Assembly: GCF_000154785.2 (NCBI RefSeq)
Contig: NC_015730.1
Coordinates: 3,410,001-3,474,000 of the forward strand
DNA length: 64,000 bases
DNA from: Roseobacter litoralis Och 149
Lineage (GTDB): Bacteria; Pseudomonadota; Alphaproteobacteria; Rhodobacterales; Rhodobacteraceae
Direction of reading: 5' to 3'
Within the stretch, counting starts at the first letter, position 1. Every line of letters starts with the position of its first letter. A program made the position numbers and the translations under genes. Shown in pieces: positions 9,281-17,752 of this stretch. The notes beneath the pieces are model-generated. The model searched no databases and was not told where the DNA came from. It was given only the letters and a program-made list of their open reading frames with translations.

Positions 9281-10297
9281 TTAGCGGAACGGCGGCGAGT
9301 AGATCAGGCCACCGTTTGTCCACTGTGCGTTCAGTCCACGCGACAGGGCAATTGGGGTTTCTTCGCCGATGTTCTTGGCAAAGATTTCACCGTAGTTGCC
9401 TTGTGTCGCGATTGCCTTCATCGCCCAGTCTGCTTCAAGGCCGAGCATTTCGCCCAGAGTGCCCTCAGAGCCGAGCAAGCGCTTGACTTCAGGGTTGTTC
9501 GACCCGGTCGCCATTTCGCTTACGTTGGCGGATGTGACGCCCAACTCTTCGGCTGTGATCAGCGCGTTCAACGTCCAGCGGACCACATCACCCCATTCGT
9601 CGTCGCCGTGACGGACAAGCGGGCCCAGCGGCTCTTTGGAGATGATTTCGGGCAGCAGCACGTGCTCTGTCGGATTTTCAAACGTTGCGCGTGTCGCGGC
9701 CAGACCGGATGCATCTGTCGTGTAGGTGTCGCACGCACCGGCAAGATACTGTTGCTGGCCTTCGGCGTTTGTCTCGATTGGAACGGGCTCATAGCTGATG
9801 TTGTTGGCACGGAAGAAATCCGCAAGGTTCAGCTCTGTGGTTGTGCCCGTCTGGATGCAAACGGTTGCGCCATCCAGCTCTTTTGCGGATGTCACGCCCA
9901 GCGATTTTGGCACCATGAAGCCTTGGCCATCATAGTAGTTGACGCCGACGAATGTGAATTTCAGGTCAACATCGCGGGAAAACGTCCATGTAGTGTTACG
10001 GGCCAGCATGTCGATTTCGCCGGAGGCAAGCGCTGTAAAGCGTGTCTTACCTGTTGTCGGTACGAATTCGACGGCTGTCGCGTCGCCCAGAACTGCAGCT
10101 GCAACGGCCCGGCAGATCGCAACGTCAAACCCATTCCATTCGCCATCAGCGTTAGGCGCGGCAAAGCCGACAAGACCGGTTGTCACGCCGCAATTCAACG
10201 TGCCGCGCGCTTTTACATCGTCCAAAGTACCGGCCGCCGCGGCGCCGGCCGCAAGACCAGCAATCGTCAGCGCACCTAAAAGTACTGATTTTTTCAT
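9281..10297 (-). CDS. aapJ: General L-amino acid ABC transporter, periplasmic binding protein
   Basis: A 338-residue solute-binding protein with a clear Sec signal peptide (MKKSVLLGALTIAGLAAGAAAA, cleavage before GTLDDV). The mature part has the family-3 pattern: GVTTGLVGFAAPNADGEWNGFDVAICRAVAAAVLG and FTALASGEIDMLARNTTWTFSRD in sequence, then a C-terminal LNALITAEELGVTSANV. I set the start at 10297, 23 codons inside the open frame, because a good RBS (AGGAAGAGG) and the signal peptide begin there. It is the first gene of aapJQMP and delivers substrate to AapQM. Confidence 0.96.
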   Translation of the reverse strand: MKKSVLLGALTIAGLAAGAAAAGTLDDVKARGTLNCGVTTGLVGFAAPNADGEWNGFDVAICRAVAAAVLGDATAVEFVPTTGKTRFTALASGEIDMLARNTTWTFSRDVDLKFTFVGVNYYDGQGFMVPKSLGVTSAKELDGATVCIQTGTTTELNLADFFRANNISYEPVPIETNAEGQQQYLAGACDTYTTDASGLAATRATFENPTEHVLLPEIISKEPLGPLVRHGDDEWGDVVRWTLNALITAEELGVTSANVSEMATGSNNPEVKRLLGSEGTLGEMLGLEADWAMKAIATQGNYGEIFAKNIGEETPIALSRGLNAQWTNGGLIYSPPFR

Positions 10298-10495
10298 TTT
10301 AAACCTCTTCCTGATTTTCCGCTTCTTCAATAGCGGGTCGACCGGTCGTAAAACCGGCAGTGACACTTGAGCACTTTGTGTGCTCCGAGTGGTCGCAATA
10401 CTGTTCGGTTTAGGGTGTGAACGTCAAGGGTAGGATTACCTATTTCGCCACAAGAGAACCTATCCTAACGTCAACTTGACCAACCCGCGCAACTT
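10298..10495. promoter_or_regulatory. Upstream region of the aap operon
   Basis: 198 bases between atp12 and aapJ, both on -, and the likely site of the aapJ promoter. It contains a short inverted repeat (GAGCAC at 10369-10374 and GTGCTC at 10380-10385) that could be an operator. I see no convincing sigma70 pair. Confidence 0.35.
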
Positions 10496-11206
10496 TTAGT
10501 CACGTGACAGCTCAAACACCTGCTTTGCATGAACAAATGCGGCTTCTTTCACGGCTGCAGCCGCTTCTGCCTCCTCATCTGAACCCCACTCTTCGGCCTG
10601 CCAGATTTCGTCCAGACGTGAAATGTCCCAAATCGCCTTGGGAGACAGAAAATCATGGGTCGCCGCGAAGCCGAGAATCAGTGAGCCGGAGAGGCTCACC
10701 AGATCATGAAAACCCGCAAGTTCGAATGCCGACATCTTACGTGTCTTTTCCGTCAGCCTTGCAAGGGCTTCAGGTTCTTGAGGCACGTGCATAACACCCG
10801 CCCGCGTCTGCAACCGCGTGCCAAAGACGCCAGCAGCCCAGTCCAGAATGGGGTCCCATTGCGCGCTTTGCCGTGCCACGAGCCGTTCGGGGTATTCAGC
10901 ACGATAGCACAAAAGGTCACTGTCCCCGTAAGCGGCCAGCATATCCGCAACCTCATCGTGTTGCACCGCAACCTTGTCCAACGCAGCATTCGCGCTGCGG
11001 GTGAACGGCATTGCACCGGGGTCAATAACCTCGCCCTGCGCATTCCACTCATTGGCAATTCTTTCCGCGAATTGGCGCGTTGGCGCGATCAGGGATCTTT
11101 TCGCGGGCGTTTTGACGGGCCGGCCATCCAGAGAGATACCGAAGCCTTCCGCTGTTTCGTCAACTGCCGCCGCTTTCCAGAAGCGCTTTGCCTTCCATTC
11201 ACTCAT
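10496..11206 (-). CDS. ATP12 family F1-ATPase assembly chaperone
   Basis: A 236-residue protein of the ATP12 family, which in mitochondria chaperones the F1 alpha subunit and is widespread in alphaproteobacteria. Recognisable features are the N-terminal KRFWKAAAVDE, GFGISLDGRPVKTPAKR, and the central PFTRSANAALDKV with YGDSDLLCYRAEYPERLV. A conserved WDPILDWA region follows. The acidic C-terminus (WGSDEEAEAAAAVKEAAF) is usual for bacterial members. It lies three bases after the HAD gene and forms the end of the crcB-rluC-HAD-atp12 run. Confidence 0.92.
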   Translation of the reverse strand: MSEWKAKRFWKAAAVDETAEGFGISLDGRPVKTPAKRSLIAPTRQFAERIANEWNAQGEVIDPGAMPFTRSANAALDKVAVQHDEVADMLAAYGDSDLLCYRAEYPERLVARQSAQWDPILDWAAGVFGTRLQTRAGVMHVPQEPEALARLTEKTRKMSAFELAGFHDLVSLSGSLILGFAATHDFLSPKAIWDISRLDEIWQAEEWGSDEEAEAAAAVKEAAFVHAKQVFELSRD

Positions 11207-11209
11207 CTT

Positions 11210-11887
11210 TTATCGTTCCCAAAGCCGTGAGATGGCGGTTGGCAAAGCGGCAAAATCCGTCAGTATTTCAGCCGCGCCCCTGAGCGCGGAAACCGGGTGA
11301 TACCCCCAACTGACACCAATGCTCCGCACGCCCGCAGATTGCGCCATCTCCATATCAAAACTGGTATCCCCAATCATCACCGTGTTTTCCGGATCAACCC
11401 CGGTGTCCGCCATTGCCTGCAGGATCATGGAAGGATGCGGTTTTGAAGGGTGAAAATCAGCCACTTGCTGTGTGACGAAAAACGAGCCCAGGTCATGCGC
11501 CTTGATCAGGCTGTCGAGCCCGCGCTTGGACTTGCCCGTCGCCACGCCCAGCAAGACCTCGGGCGTAGCATGCAACTGTTCCAGACTGTCCCGCGCACCG
11601 GGATAAAGCGGGCTGGACTGCGCCGCGCCAACCTTGGCGCGCATGTCGACATAGGCGGATTTGTACCCCTCAACCAATTCGTCTTGCACTGCCGGACCCG
11701 CATCCGGCGCCAGACGCGCCATGGCCACCGGCAACGACAGCCCGACAATACCCAGCACCGCATCTCGCGAGGGCACTTCAAGGTCCACCGCGCCGAAGGC
11801 ATGGCGCATCGCGCCCAGAATGTCGCCCTGGCTGTCCACCAAAGTGCCATCCACATCGAATATCACCAATCGCAGCGGCGTGCTCAT
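11210..11887 (-). CDS. HAD-superfamily phosphatase, phosphoglycolate phosphatase-like
   Basis: A 225-residue HAD hydrolase. Motif I is IFDVDGTLVDSQ near residue 10, motif II is in GVATGKSKRG and motif IV is GDTSFDMEMAQSAG. The helical cap between motifs I and II fits subclass IA (Gph-like). The open frame extends 64 codons upstream, but that part overlaps rluC. The ATG at 11887 overlaps the rluC stop as ATGA, so the two are coupled. This rluC-gph pairing recurs in Rhodobacterales. The substrate is not certain. Confidence 0.9.
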   Translation of the reverse strand: MSTPLRLVIFDVDGTLVDSQGDILGAMRHAFGAVDLEVPSRDAVLGIVGLSLPVAMARLAPDAGPAVQDELVEGYKSAYVDMRAKVGAAQSSPLYPGARDSLEQLHATPEVLLGVATGKSKRGLDSLIKAHDLGSFFVTQQVADFHPSKPHPSMILQAMADTGVDPENTVMIGDTSFDMEMAQSAGVRSIGVSWGYHPVSALRGAAEILTDFAALPTAISRLWER

Positions 11888-12927
11888 CAAAGCGCCTCGA
11901 ACGGGTCTTCGGCGGCCAGATCTTCGGTCCAGCCAAAGGTATCCCAGCTTTGCTTCATATGGTCCGGCATATCCGCCGTGATCGTGACAGGTTTGCGGGT
12001 TTCGGGGTGTTCGAACCGCATCATCCGGGCATGCAGGTGCAGCTTCTTGGAAATCACACCGCCCAGTTGCGCGCCCCATCCATCGCCCATGTTTTCCTGA
12101 CCCGAACCGCCATATTTGCCATCACCGACAATGGGATGCCCGATTTCGGCCATGTGAACGCGCAATTGATGGGTCCGCCCGGTGATCGGCTCCATCGCGA
12201 CCCACGACGCGCGTGACCCCACCCGGTAAAGCGTCGCATAAAGCGTATGCGCGCGTTTCGCACCCGGCGTCTCATCCACCTCGCGGGGCGGCAGGGCGAT
12301 CATCTTTTCGCCCTCGCCCCGCCGCCCATGCCCCGGCGCCTTGACCAGCGCATAGCGGATTTCACCCAAGTAAGGCGTCGGCACCCCGGCCACCAATGCC
12401 CAGTAGATCTTGCGCGTTTCCTTGTGCCGCATCGCGGTCGTCAACGCCTTGGCCGCCATCCGCGTGCGCGCAAGCAGCAAAACCCCGGACGTGTCTTTGT
12501 CCAGGCGGTGCACAAGGCGCGGTTTGTCCTCAAACCCGAATTTCAACGCCTCAGAGAGCCCATCGACATGGCGCGTCTGACCGGACCCGCCCTGCGTCGG
12601 CAGGCCCGCAGGTTTGTTGATCGCAATGATATGGTCATCCCGGTAAATCACGCAGGACTGGATCAGCTTGGCATCCGCCGCCGACACCGCAGAACGCGCG
12701 ACAGGCGCCGGTGCCGCCGTGTCCGGCAGGGGCGGAATACGCACCTGTTGGCCCACTTCCAGACGGGTCGCCGCCTTGACACGGCCCCCATCCACGCGAA
12801 TTTCGCCTTTGCGGCACATCTTTTCGACACGCCCCTGACTGATCAGGGGAAACTGCTTTTTGAACCACCGGTCCAGCCGCTGGTCCCCTTCATCTTCGCC
12901 GACGGTCAGTGTTTGCACTGCGCTCAT
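11887..12927 (-). CDS. rluC: RluA/RluC-family 23S rRNA pseudouridine synthase
   Basis: A 346-residue RluA-type pseudouridine synthase. An S4 RNA-binding domain is at the N-terminus (about residues 12-70; RLDRWFKKQFPLISQGRVEKM). The catalytic domain has HRLDKDTSGVLLLARTR, which holds the catalytic Asp, and then ITGRTHQLRVHMAEIGHPIVGDGKYGG. The length and S4 domain match RluC, which modifies several uridines in 23S rRNA, but RluD-type specificity cannot be ruled out. Its start overlaps the crcB stop and its stop overlaps the HAD gene start. Confidence 0.92.
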   Translation of the reverse strand: MSAVQTLTVGEDEGDQRLDRWFKKQFPLISQGRVEKMCRKGEIRVDGGRVKAATRLEVGQQVRIPPLPDTAAPAPVARSAVSAADAKLIQSCVIYRDDHIIAINKPAGLPTQGGSGQTRHVDGLSEALKFGFEDKPRLVHRLDKDTSGVLLLARTRMAAKALTTAMRHKETRKIYWALVAGVPTPYLGEIRYALVKAPGHGRRGEGEKMIALPPREVDETPGAKRAHTLYATLYRVGSRASWVAMEPITGRTHQLRVHMAEIGHPIVGDGKYGGSGQENMGDGWGAQLGGVISKKLHLHARMMRFEHPETRKPVTITADMPDHMKQSWDTFGWTEDLAAEDPFEAL

Positions 12928-13307
12928 AAAAATACTCCACGCGCGACCCAGAGGCCCGCCATCAATCCAAATACCGACAGCCCGACCGAGAACACAACAT
13001 AAAGCCCCGCCTGCCAGACCTCGCCCCGTTCAAACAACGTCACCGTTTCCAGCGAAAACGCGGAAAACGTCGTGAACCCGCCCAGAACGCCGGTCATGAC
13101 AAAGGGGCTGAGATGCGTCAGGCCGCGATGCGCCGCCCAGACCACGAAAAACCCCATGGCAATCGACCCCAATACGTTGGCCATCATGATCGCCACCGGA
13201 AAACCCGTAGGACCCCCGGTCAGACGATAGACACCGACACCCAGCAAATAGCGCAAAGACGCACCAAACGCGCCCCCGGCGGCCACAAGGATCAAAGACT
13301 TCATCAT
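12924..13307 (-). CDS. crcB: Fluoride channel CrcB/Fluc
   Basis: A 127-residue, four-helix membrane protein that works as a dual-topology dimer exporting fluoride. Family marks are GGAFGASLRYLL at the N-terminus, MMANVLGSIAMGF with the conserved Asn, and GVLGGFTTFSAFSLE, which lines the pore. The start is ATG-ATG, and the second Met (13304) may be the true one. I see no fluoride riboswitch upstream. It overlaps rluC by four bases. Confidence 0.92.
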   Translation of the reverse strand: MMKSLILVAAGGAFGASLRYLLGVGVYRLTGGPTGFPVAIMMANVLGSIAMGFFVVWAAHRGLTHLSPFVMTGVLGGFTTFSAFSLETVTLFERGEVWQAGLYVVFSVGLSVFGLMAGLWVARGVFL

Positions 13308-13373
13308 GCGCGGTCTGTCCCGCGTCCAGCACCCGTTGTCAAGTTTCCCGCCCGCGCCGCAATGGCGTGCAGA

Positions 13374-14699
13374 TCACGTCGCATTGTCGTCCCGCTCCTG
13401 ACGCAACTTGTCAAAGTAGCGCACGCGCTTTGCAAGCTCCCGCTCGAAGCCGCGTTCAACGGGCGCGTAGTGCTGCGGCCTTTTCAGACCGTCGGGAAAG
13501 TAATTCTGCCCCGAGAAGCCTTCCGGCGCATCATGGTCATATTGATAGCCCTTCCTGAAACCAAGGTCCTGCATCATTTTTGTCGGCCCGTTCAGGATAT
13601 GCATCGGTGGAGGCAGGGAGCCGGACTGTTTCGCATCCGCACGCGACGCTTTATGCGCCACATATCCGGCATTCGATTTCGGCGCGAGCGCCAGATAAAT
13701 TGCCGCCTGCGACAAAGCCAGATCCCCCTCCGGGCTGCCGAGCCTTTCATAGGTGTCCCATGCGCTCAGGCAAACGCGCGAGGCCTCGGGGTCCGCCAGC
13801 CCCACGTCCTCCCAGGCGATCATGGTCAGGCGCCGCAGAATGAAACGCGGGTCTTCGCCCCCCTCAAGCGCCCTGTGCACCCAGTAAATCGCCGCCTCCG
13901 GATCAGATCCGCGAATTGATTTCTGGAGCGCACTGGCGATCGCGTAATGACCGTCCCCGGCGCGGTCATGCAATGCGGCGCGCCGGGTCAGCCGACCGGC
14001 GATATCCTCTGCCGAATAGGTCTGATCCAGCGGCCATGCACGCACGCTTTCGACCAGATTGAGCAGGGCACGACCGTCCCCATCGGCCATTGCGCATAAC
14101 AGCGATTTGGCATCATCCGTCAGCGGCAGCGCCTGTCCGGTTTGCGCCTCTGCGCGTGCCAGCAACCCTGCCAGCGCTGTGACATCAAGGCGTTCCAGCA
14201 CCATCACCTGACAGCGGCTGAGCACAGAACCATTCACGCTGAACGAGGGGTTTTCCGTGGTCGCCCCGCAAACAGTAACGGTGCCGTCCTCCATCACCGG
14301 CAGCAGCGAATCCAACTGTGCCTTGTTAAACCGATGAATCTCATCAATGAAAAGGAATGTCCCCTGCCCGATCACCGCGCGGTCCCGTGCCGCCTGAAAG
14401 ACCTTCTTGAGATCGGATACGCCGCTGAAAATCGCGCTGATCTGTTCGAAATGCAGATCGGTCTGATGCGCCAGAAGTCGGGCAATCGTCGTTTTCCCAA
14501 CGCCGGGTGGCCCCCAAAGGATCAAAGACGTCACGCGACCCGCCGCCAGCATGGACCCCAAAGGACCGTCCTCAGCCAGCAGTTTTTCCTGACCTATGAC
14601 CTCGTCAAGAGACTGCGGCCTGAGCAAATCCGCCAGCGGACGCGTCTTTGCGTTCTGTGGCGTCTTGTCAATTCCGCCCGACTGGCCAAACAGATCCAT
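13374..14699 (-). CDS. rarA: Replication-associated recombination protein A (RarA/MgsA)
   Basis: A 441-residue AAA+ ATPase acting at stalled replication forks. PLADLLRPQSLDEVIGQEKLL opens the clamp-loader-like module. Walker A is GPPGVGKTTIARLL, Walker B is FLFIDEIHRF, and sensor 1 lies in GATTENPSFSVN. The C-terminal tetramerisation part includes KSIRGSDPEAAIYWVHRALEGG. Length is normal. The gene is 67 bases upstream of crcB, with room for a separate promoter for the crcB group. Confidence 0.95.
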   Translation of the reverse strand: MDLFGQSGGIDKTPQNAKTRPLADLLRPQSLDEVIGQEKLLAEDGPLGSMLAAGRVTSLILWGPPGVGKTTIARLLAHQTDLHFEQISAIFSGVSDLKKVFQAARDRAVIGQGTFLFIDEIHRFNKAQLDSLLPVMEDGTVTVCGATTENPSFSVNGSVLSRCQVMVLERLDVTALAGLLARAEAQTGQALPLTDDAKSLLCAMADGDGRALLNLVESVRAWPLDQTYSAEDIAGRLTRRAALHDRAGDGHYAIASALQKSIRGSDPEAAIYWVHRALEGGEDPRFILRRLTMIAWEDVGLADPEASRVCLSAWDTYERLGSPEGDLALSQAAIYLALAPKSNAGYVAHKASRADAKQSGSLPPPMHILNGPTKMMQDLGFRKGYQYDHDAPEGFSGQNYFPDGLKRPQHYAPVERGFERELAKRVRYFDKLRQERDDNAT

Positions 14700-14910
14700 A
14701 CCCTACTCCATTCTTTTACCCTGCTACCGGAAAATGAATCTCGGTTCGAGTCCTCGTACGGCTATAAACGGGCAAACCGCACCCGCAGCCTCCCATTTCT
14801 CTCATGCCCCTGTGATCGCCCTGCGGTAACGTCAAAACTGCTCAGCACACTCCCCATCGCATTTGCAAGGCCGCACGATATCACCCCGCAGCCCCTGATA
14901 TGCGCATGAA

Positions 14911-14944
14911 AAAAGCCCTCATCCCGCATGGGACAAGGGCTTTT
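14911..14944 (-). terminator. Intrinsic terminator after rplQ
   Basis: Arms AAAAGCCCT (14911-14919) and AGGGCTTTT (14936-14944) with an inner tccc/ggga pairing. The - strand T run continues past the stem. It lies 23 bases beyond the rplQ stop and ends the alpha-operon segment. Confidence 0.88.
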
Positions 14945-14966
14945 CCAGCACGAGCTGCCAAAGGAC

Positions 14967-15389
14967 TTATGCCTCTTCGGCACTTTCTTCTGCTGCAAGG
15001 CGTGCTTTGTCGGCAGCACCTTTTGCATCGCGGTCGCGGTCTACGAATTCGATGATGGCCATGGGTGCCATGTCGCCATAGCGAAACCCGGCTTTCAGAA
15101 CGCGCACATAGCCACCCTGACGGTCCTTGTACCGCGGTCCAAGCACGTCAAAGAGTTTTGCAACATATGCGTCCTGCTTGAGCTTTGATGCCGCCTGACG
15201 GCGCGCGTGCAAATCACCGCGTTTGGCCAGCGTGATCATTTTTTCGATAATCGGGCGCAGTTCCTTTGCCTTGGGCAAAGTTGTCTTGATTTGCTCATGT
15301 TCGATGAGCGAGCCTGCCATGTTGGCCCAGAGCGCCTTGCGGTGCTCATGTGTGCGGTTCAGGCGGCGGTATCCACGTGCGTGACGCAT
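14967..15389 (-). CDS. rplQ: 50S ribosomal protein L17
   Basis: A 140-residue L17. [20 protein letters not shown], the typical N-terminus, is followed by [19 protein letters not shown] and a GDLHARRQA segment. The C-terminus ends in an Ala/Glu-rich tail ([16 protein letters not shown]), common in alphaproteobacteria. It is the last gene of the alpha operon, separated from rpoA by 156 structured bases and followed by a terminator. Confidence 0.98.
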   Translation of the reverse strand: MRHARGYRRLNRTHEHRKALWANMAGSLIEHEQIKTTLPKAKELRPIIEKMITLAKRGDLHARRQAASKLKQDAYVAKLFDVLGPRYKDRQGGYVRVLKAGFRYGDMAPMAIIEFVDRDRDAKGAADKARLAAEESAEEA

Positions 15390-15437
15390 TGTTTCTTCTC
15401 CTAAATGTGCCCTCTACGGGCCGTTTTGCTTTGTCTG

Positions 15438-15526
15438 ACCGGGTGATGCGTGTCACCCGGTTCTCCTTGGGGCCTTGCGACCCGGATCGTCCCCGCACCT
15501 GCGGGCATTGTCTCGCTGAAAGCGAG
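15438..15526 (-). promoter_or_regulatory. Three consecutive hairpins between rpoA and rplQ
   Basis: Stems at 15438-15446/15453-15461 (9 bp), 15492-15497/15500-15505 (6 bp, too tight to form fully) and 15512-15517/15521-15526 (6 bp, GAA loop). They fill most of the 156-base gap. None has a T run. They may protect or separate the rpoA and rplQ messages. Confidence 0.5.
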
Positions 15527-15545
15527 CGTCTTGATCGGAGACCCC

Positions 15546-16562
15546 TTAAAAGGAGTCTTCGAATTTCTTGGCCAGATCTTCGATGTTGTCCGGCGGCCAG
15601 TCCTCGACGTCCATGCCGAGATGCAGACCCATGCCAGAGAGCACTTCCTTGATCTCGTTGAGCGACTTGCGGCCAAAGTTCGGCGTGCGCAGCATCTCCG
15701 CTTCGGTCTTCTGGATAAGGTCACCGATGTAGACGATGTTGTCATTCTTGAGACAGTTGGCAGAGCGTACCGACAGTTCCAACTCGTCCACTTTCTTAAG
15801 CAGCAGCGGGTTGAATTCCAGACCATCGTCCTCATCCGCGCGGGACGCGGACTCTGGCTCTTCGAAGTTGACGAAGATGCCCAGCTGGTCCTGCAGAATG
15901 CGCGCGGCGAAAGCTACGGCATCGTCAGGCGTCAGTGACCCATCGGTTTCAACCTTCATGGTCAGCTTGTCATAATCCAGCACCTGACCTTCGCGGGTCG
16001 GTTGCACGTCATAGCTGACCTTCTTGACCGGCGAATAGATCGCATCAATCGGGATGAGGCCAATGGGCGCATCTTCGGGCTTGTTCTTTTCTGCAGAAAC
16101 ATAGCCTTTGCCCTGATTTACGGTCAGTTCCATGTAAACATCCGCACCATCATCGAGGTGACAGATCACGTGATCCCGGTTCAGGATTTCGATGCCTGCG
16201 GAGTCCGAAATGTCACCAGCAGTCACGACACCCGGCCCTTTGGCAGAGATCGACAGGCGCTTTGGCCCTTCGACTTCCATACGGATGGAAACGCCCTTGA
16301 GGTTCAGGATGATGTCGGTGACGTCTTCACGCACACCGGCAACAGATGAAAACTCGTGCAATACGTTGTCGATCTGCACAGAGGTAATCGCCGCACCTTG
16401 CAGCGATGACATCAGCACACGACGCAGCGCGTTGCCCATTGTCAGGCCAAAGCCCCGCTCAAGCGGTTCGGCCGTGACGGTTGCCTGACGTGCCGGATCA
16501 TTGCCCGGTTTGACGTCAAGTTGTTGTGGCTTAATCAATTCAGCCCAGTTCTTGTGGATCAT
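15546..16562 (-). CDS. rpoA: DNA-directed RNA polymerase subunit alpha
   Basis: A 338-residue alpha subunit. The N-terminal domain, which dimerises and assembles beta and beta', has [21 protein letters not shown] and [30 protein letters not shown]. An acidic linker ([12 protein letters not shown]) leads to the C-terminal DNA-binding domain ([21 protein letters not shown], with two helix-hairpin-helix turns). I started at the ATG at 16562 ([10 protein letters not shown]), inside a longer open frame, because this is the conserved start. It follows rpsK by 113 bases, a gap that holds a terminator-like hairpin. Confidence 0.98.
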   Translation of the reverse strand: MIHKNWAELIKPQQLDVKPGNDPARQATVTAEPLERGFGLTMGNALRRVLMSSLQGAAITSVQIDNVLHEFSSVAGVREDVTDIILNLKGVSIRMEVEGPKRLSISAKGPGVVTAGDISDSAGIEILNRDHVICHLDDGADVYMELTVNQGKGYVSAEKNKPEDAPIGLIPIDAIYSPVKKVSYDVQPTREGQVLDYDKLTMKVETDGSLTPDDAVAFAARILQDQLGIFVNFEEPESASRADEDDGLEFNPLLLKKVDELELSVRSANCLKNDNIVYIGDLIQKTEAEMLRTPNFGRKSLNEIKEVLSGMGLHLGMDVEDWPPDNIEDLAKKFEDSF

Positions 16563-16633
16563 GCGTCCCTCCATTCTTGTCTGCGCCCCATGTCCGTAAG
16601 GTGCAGACGCTCGAGGTTTCAAAAAAGCGGATG

Positions 16634-16659
16634 GGGGCCGTGCGCAAACACACGGCCCC
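16634..16659 (-). promoter_or_regulatory. Terminator-like hairpin between rpsK and rpoA
   Basis: A 9-bp GC-rich stem (GGGGCCGTG / CACGGCCCC). On the - strand it is followed after seven bases by a six-T run. The spacer makes it a poor full terminator, so it may cause partial termination or mark a processing site within the alpha operon. Confidence 0.5.
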
Positions 16660-16675
16660 AAATCTGGTAAATGTC

Positions 16676-17065
16676 TTAGACGCGGCGGCGCTTGGGTGGG
16701 CGGCAGCCGTTGTGCGCCATTGGCGTCACATCGCGGATCGAAGTGATGTTGAACCCGGCAGCAGCCAGCGCACGCAGCGCGCTTTCACGGCCCGACCCCG
16801 GACCCTGCACTTCAACTTCCAGCGTCTTCACGCCGTGTTCCTGTGCTTTGCGGCCCGCATCCTCAGCAGCCATCTGGGCCGCATAGGGTGTGGATTTCCG
16901 CGAGCCCTTAAAGCCCATGGTGCCGGCAGAGGACCATGCGATTGCATTGCCCTGCACGTCCGAAATCAGGATCTTGGTGTTGTTGAAGGAGCTGTTCACA
17001 TGCGCCACACCTGCGGCGATGTTCTTGCTGGCCTTTTTCTTAACGCGTACTTTATCACGTGCCAT
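16676..17065 (-). CDS. rpsK: 30S ribosomal protein S11
   Basis: A 129-residue S11, which binds the 16S rRNA platform. Diagnostic stretches are [40 protein letters not shown], and the C-terminal [20 protein letters not shown]. It lies 15 bases downstream of rpsM in the alpha operon. Confidence 0.98.
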   Translation of the reverse strand: MARDKVRVKKKASKNIAAGVAHVNSSFNNTKILISDVQGNAIAWSSAGTMGFKGSRKSTPYAAQMAAEDAGRKAQEHGVKTLEVEVQGPGSGRESALRALAAAGFNITSIRDVTPMAHNGCRPPKRRRV

Positions 17066-17080
17066 TGGTCAGACCCTCCC

Positions 17081-17449
17081 TTATTTCTTCTTACCGGCAA
17101 TGGCCTTAGCAGGGCCTTTGCGCGTGCGAGCGTTGGTGTGGGTACGCTGACCGCGAACCGGCAGGTTACGACGGTGGCGCAGGCCACGGTAGCACCCAAG
17201 GTCCATCAGACGCTTGACGTTCATCTGCACTTCACGGCGCAGGTCACCTTCGACGGTGAAGTTGGCGTCAATATGCTCGCGCACGGCCAGAACTTCGGCG
17301 TCGCTGAGCTCATTTACGCGGCGGGATGGATCGATGCCAACAGCTTCGCAAATCTGTTTTGCGGAATTGTTACCGATTCCAGTGATATAGGTGAGGGCGA
17401 TTGGAACCCGCTTTGCAGTCGGGATATTGACGCCGGCAATACGTGCCAC
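17081..17449 (-). CDS. rpsM: 30S ribosomal protein S13
   Basis: A 122-residue S13 with [20 protein letters not shown] at the N-terminus and the helix-two-turn-helix [17 protein letters not shown]. The basic tail is [17 protein letters not shown]. The open frame runs 23 codons further upstream. I chose the GTG at 17449, because conserved S13 sequence starts there and AAGGAAG precedes it. It is the first gene of the rpsM-rpsK-rpoA-rplQ segment. The usual direct junction with adk is lost here because of the inserted pair of genes. Confidence 0.97.
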   Translation of the reverse strand: MARIAGVNIPTAKRVPIALTYITGIGNNSAKQICEAVGIDPSRRVNELSDAEVLAVREHIDANFTVEGDLRREVQMNVKRLMDLGCYRGLRHRRNLPVRGQRTHTNARTRKGPAKAIAGKKK

Positions 17450-17752
17450 GTGGTATCTTCCTTTTCGTTGCGGGTCCGTTGTTCCAGACCCTTTTTTCAC
17501 AAACGAAACCCGGAGCATAGAAAGCGCCGGGCATCAGCTGATCAGGTGATCCTGCACAGACATGAGTAACACGTCCTGCAGATTGATTCTCGTCAGAGAT
17601 AGCGCGTCGTATGGGGTTTTTAACATCGCGTCAACCCGTGTGACCTGCTTCACAGATTGCGCGGGAAACTGCCCGTAGCTTATGCAAAAGCTGGATTGGA
17701 AAAACAATCTATAATAGTATCGCCGTATCCGCCTGCCAGAGAAGGTTAGCTC
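17450..17752. promoter_or_regulatory. Divergent intergenic region between rpsM and the RGS-domain gene
   Basis: About 300 bases without a supported gene. It must carry the promoter for the rpsM segment (-) and one for the RGS gene (+). A perfect TATAAT lies at 17710-17715, 38 bases before the TTG start. No good -35 is seen at the normal spacing. An AGAAGG ribosome-binding site lies at 17740-17745. Confidence 0.4.

Noticed and set aside
14735-14765. tRNA T-arm-like stretch (GGTTCGAGTCC) just upstream of rarA
   Set aside because: The loop looks right, but the five-pair T stem does not form and no acceptor, D or anticodon arm could be fitted. At most a degenerate tRNA 3' relic.
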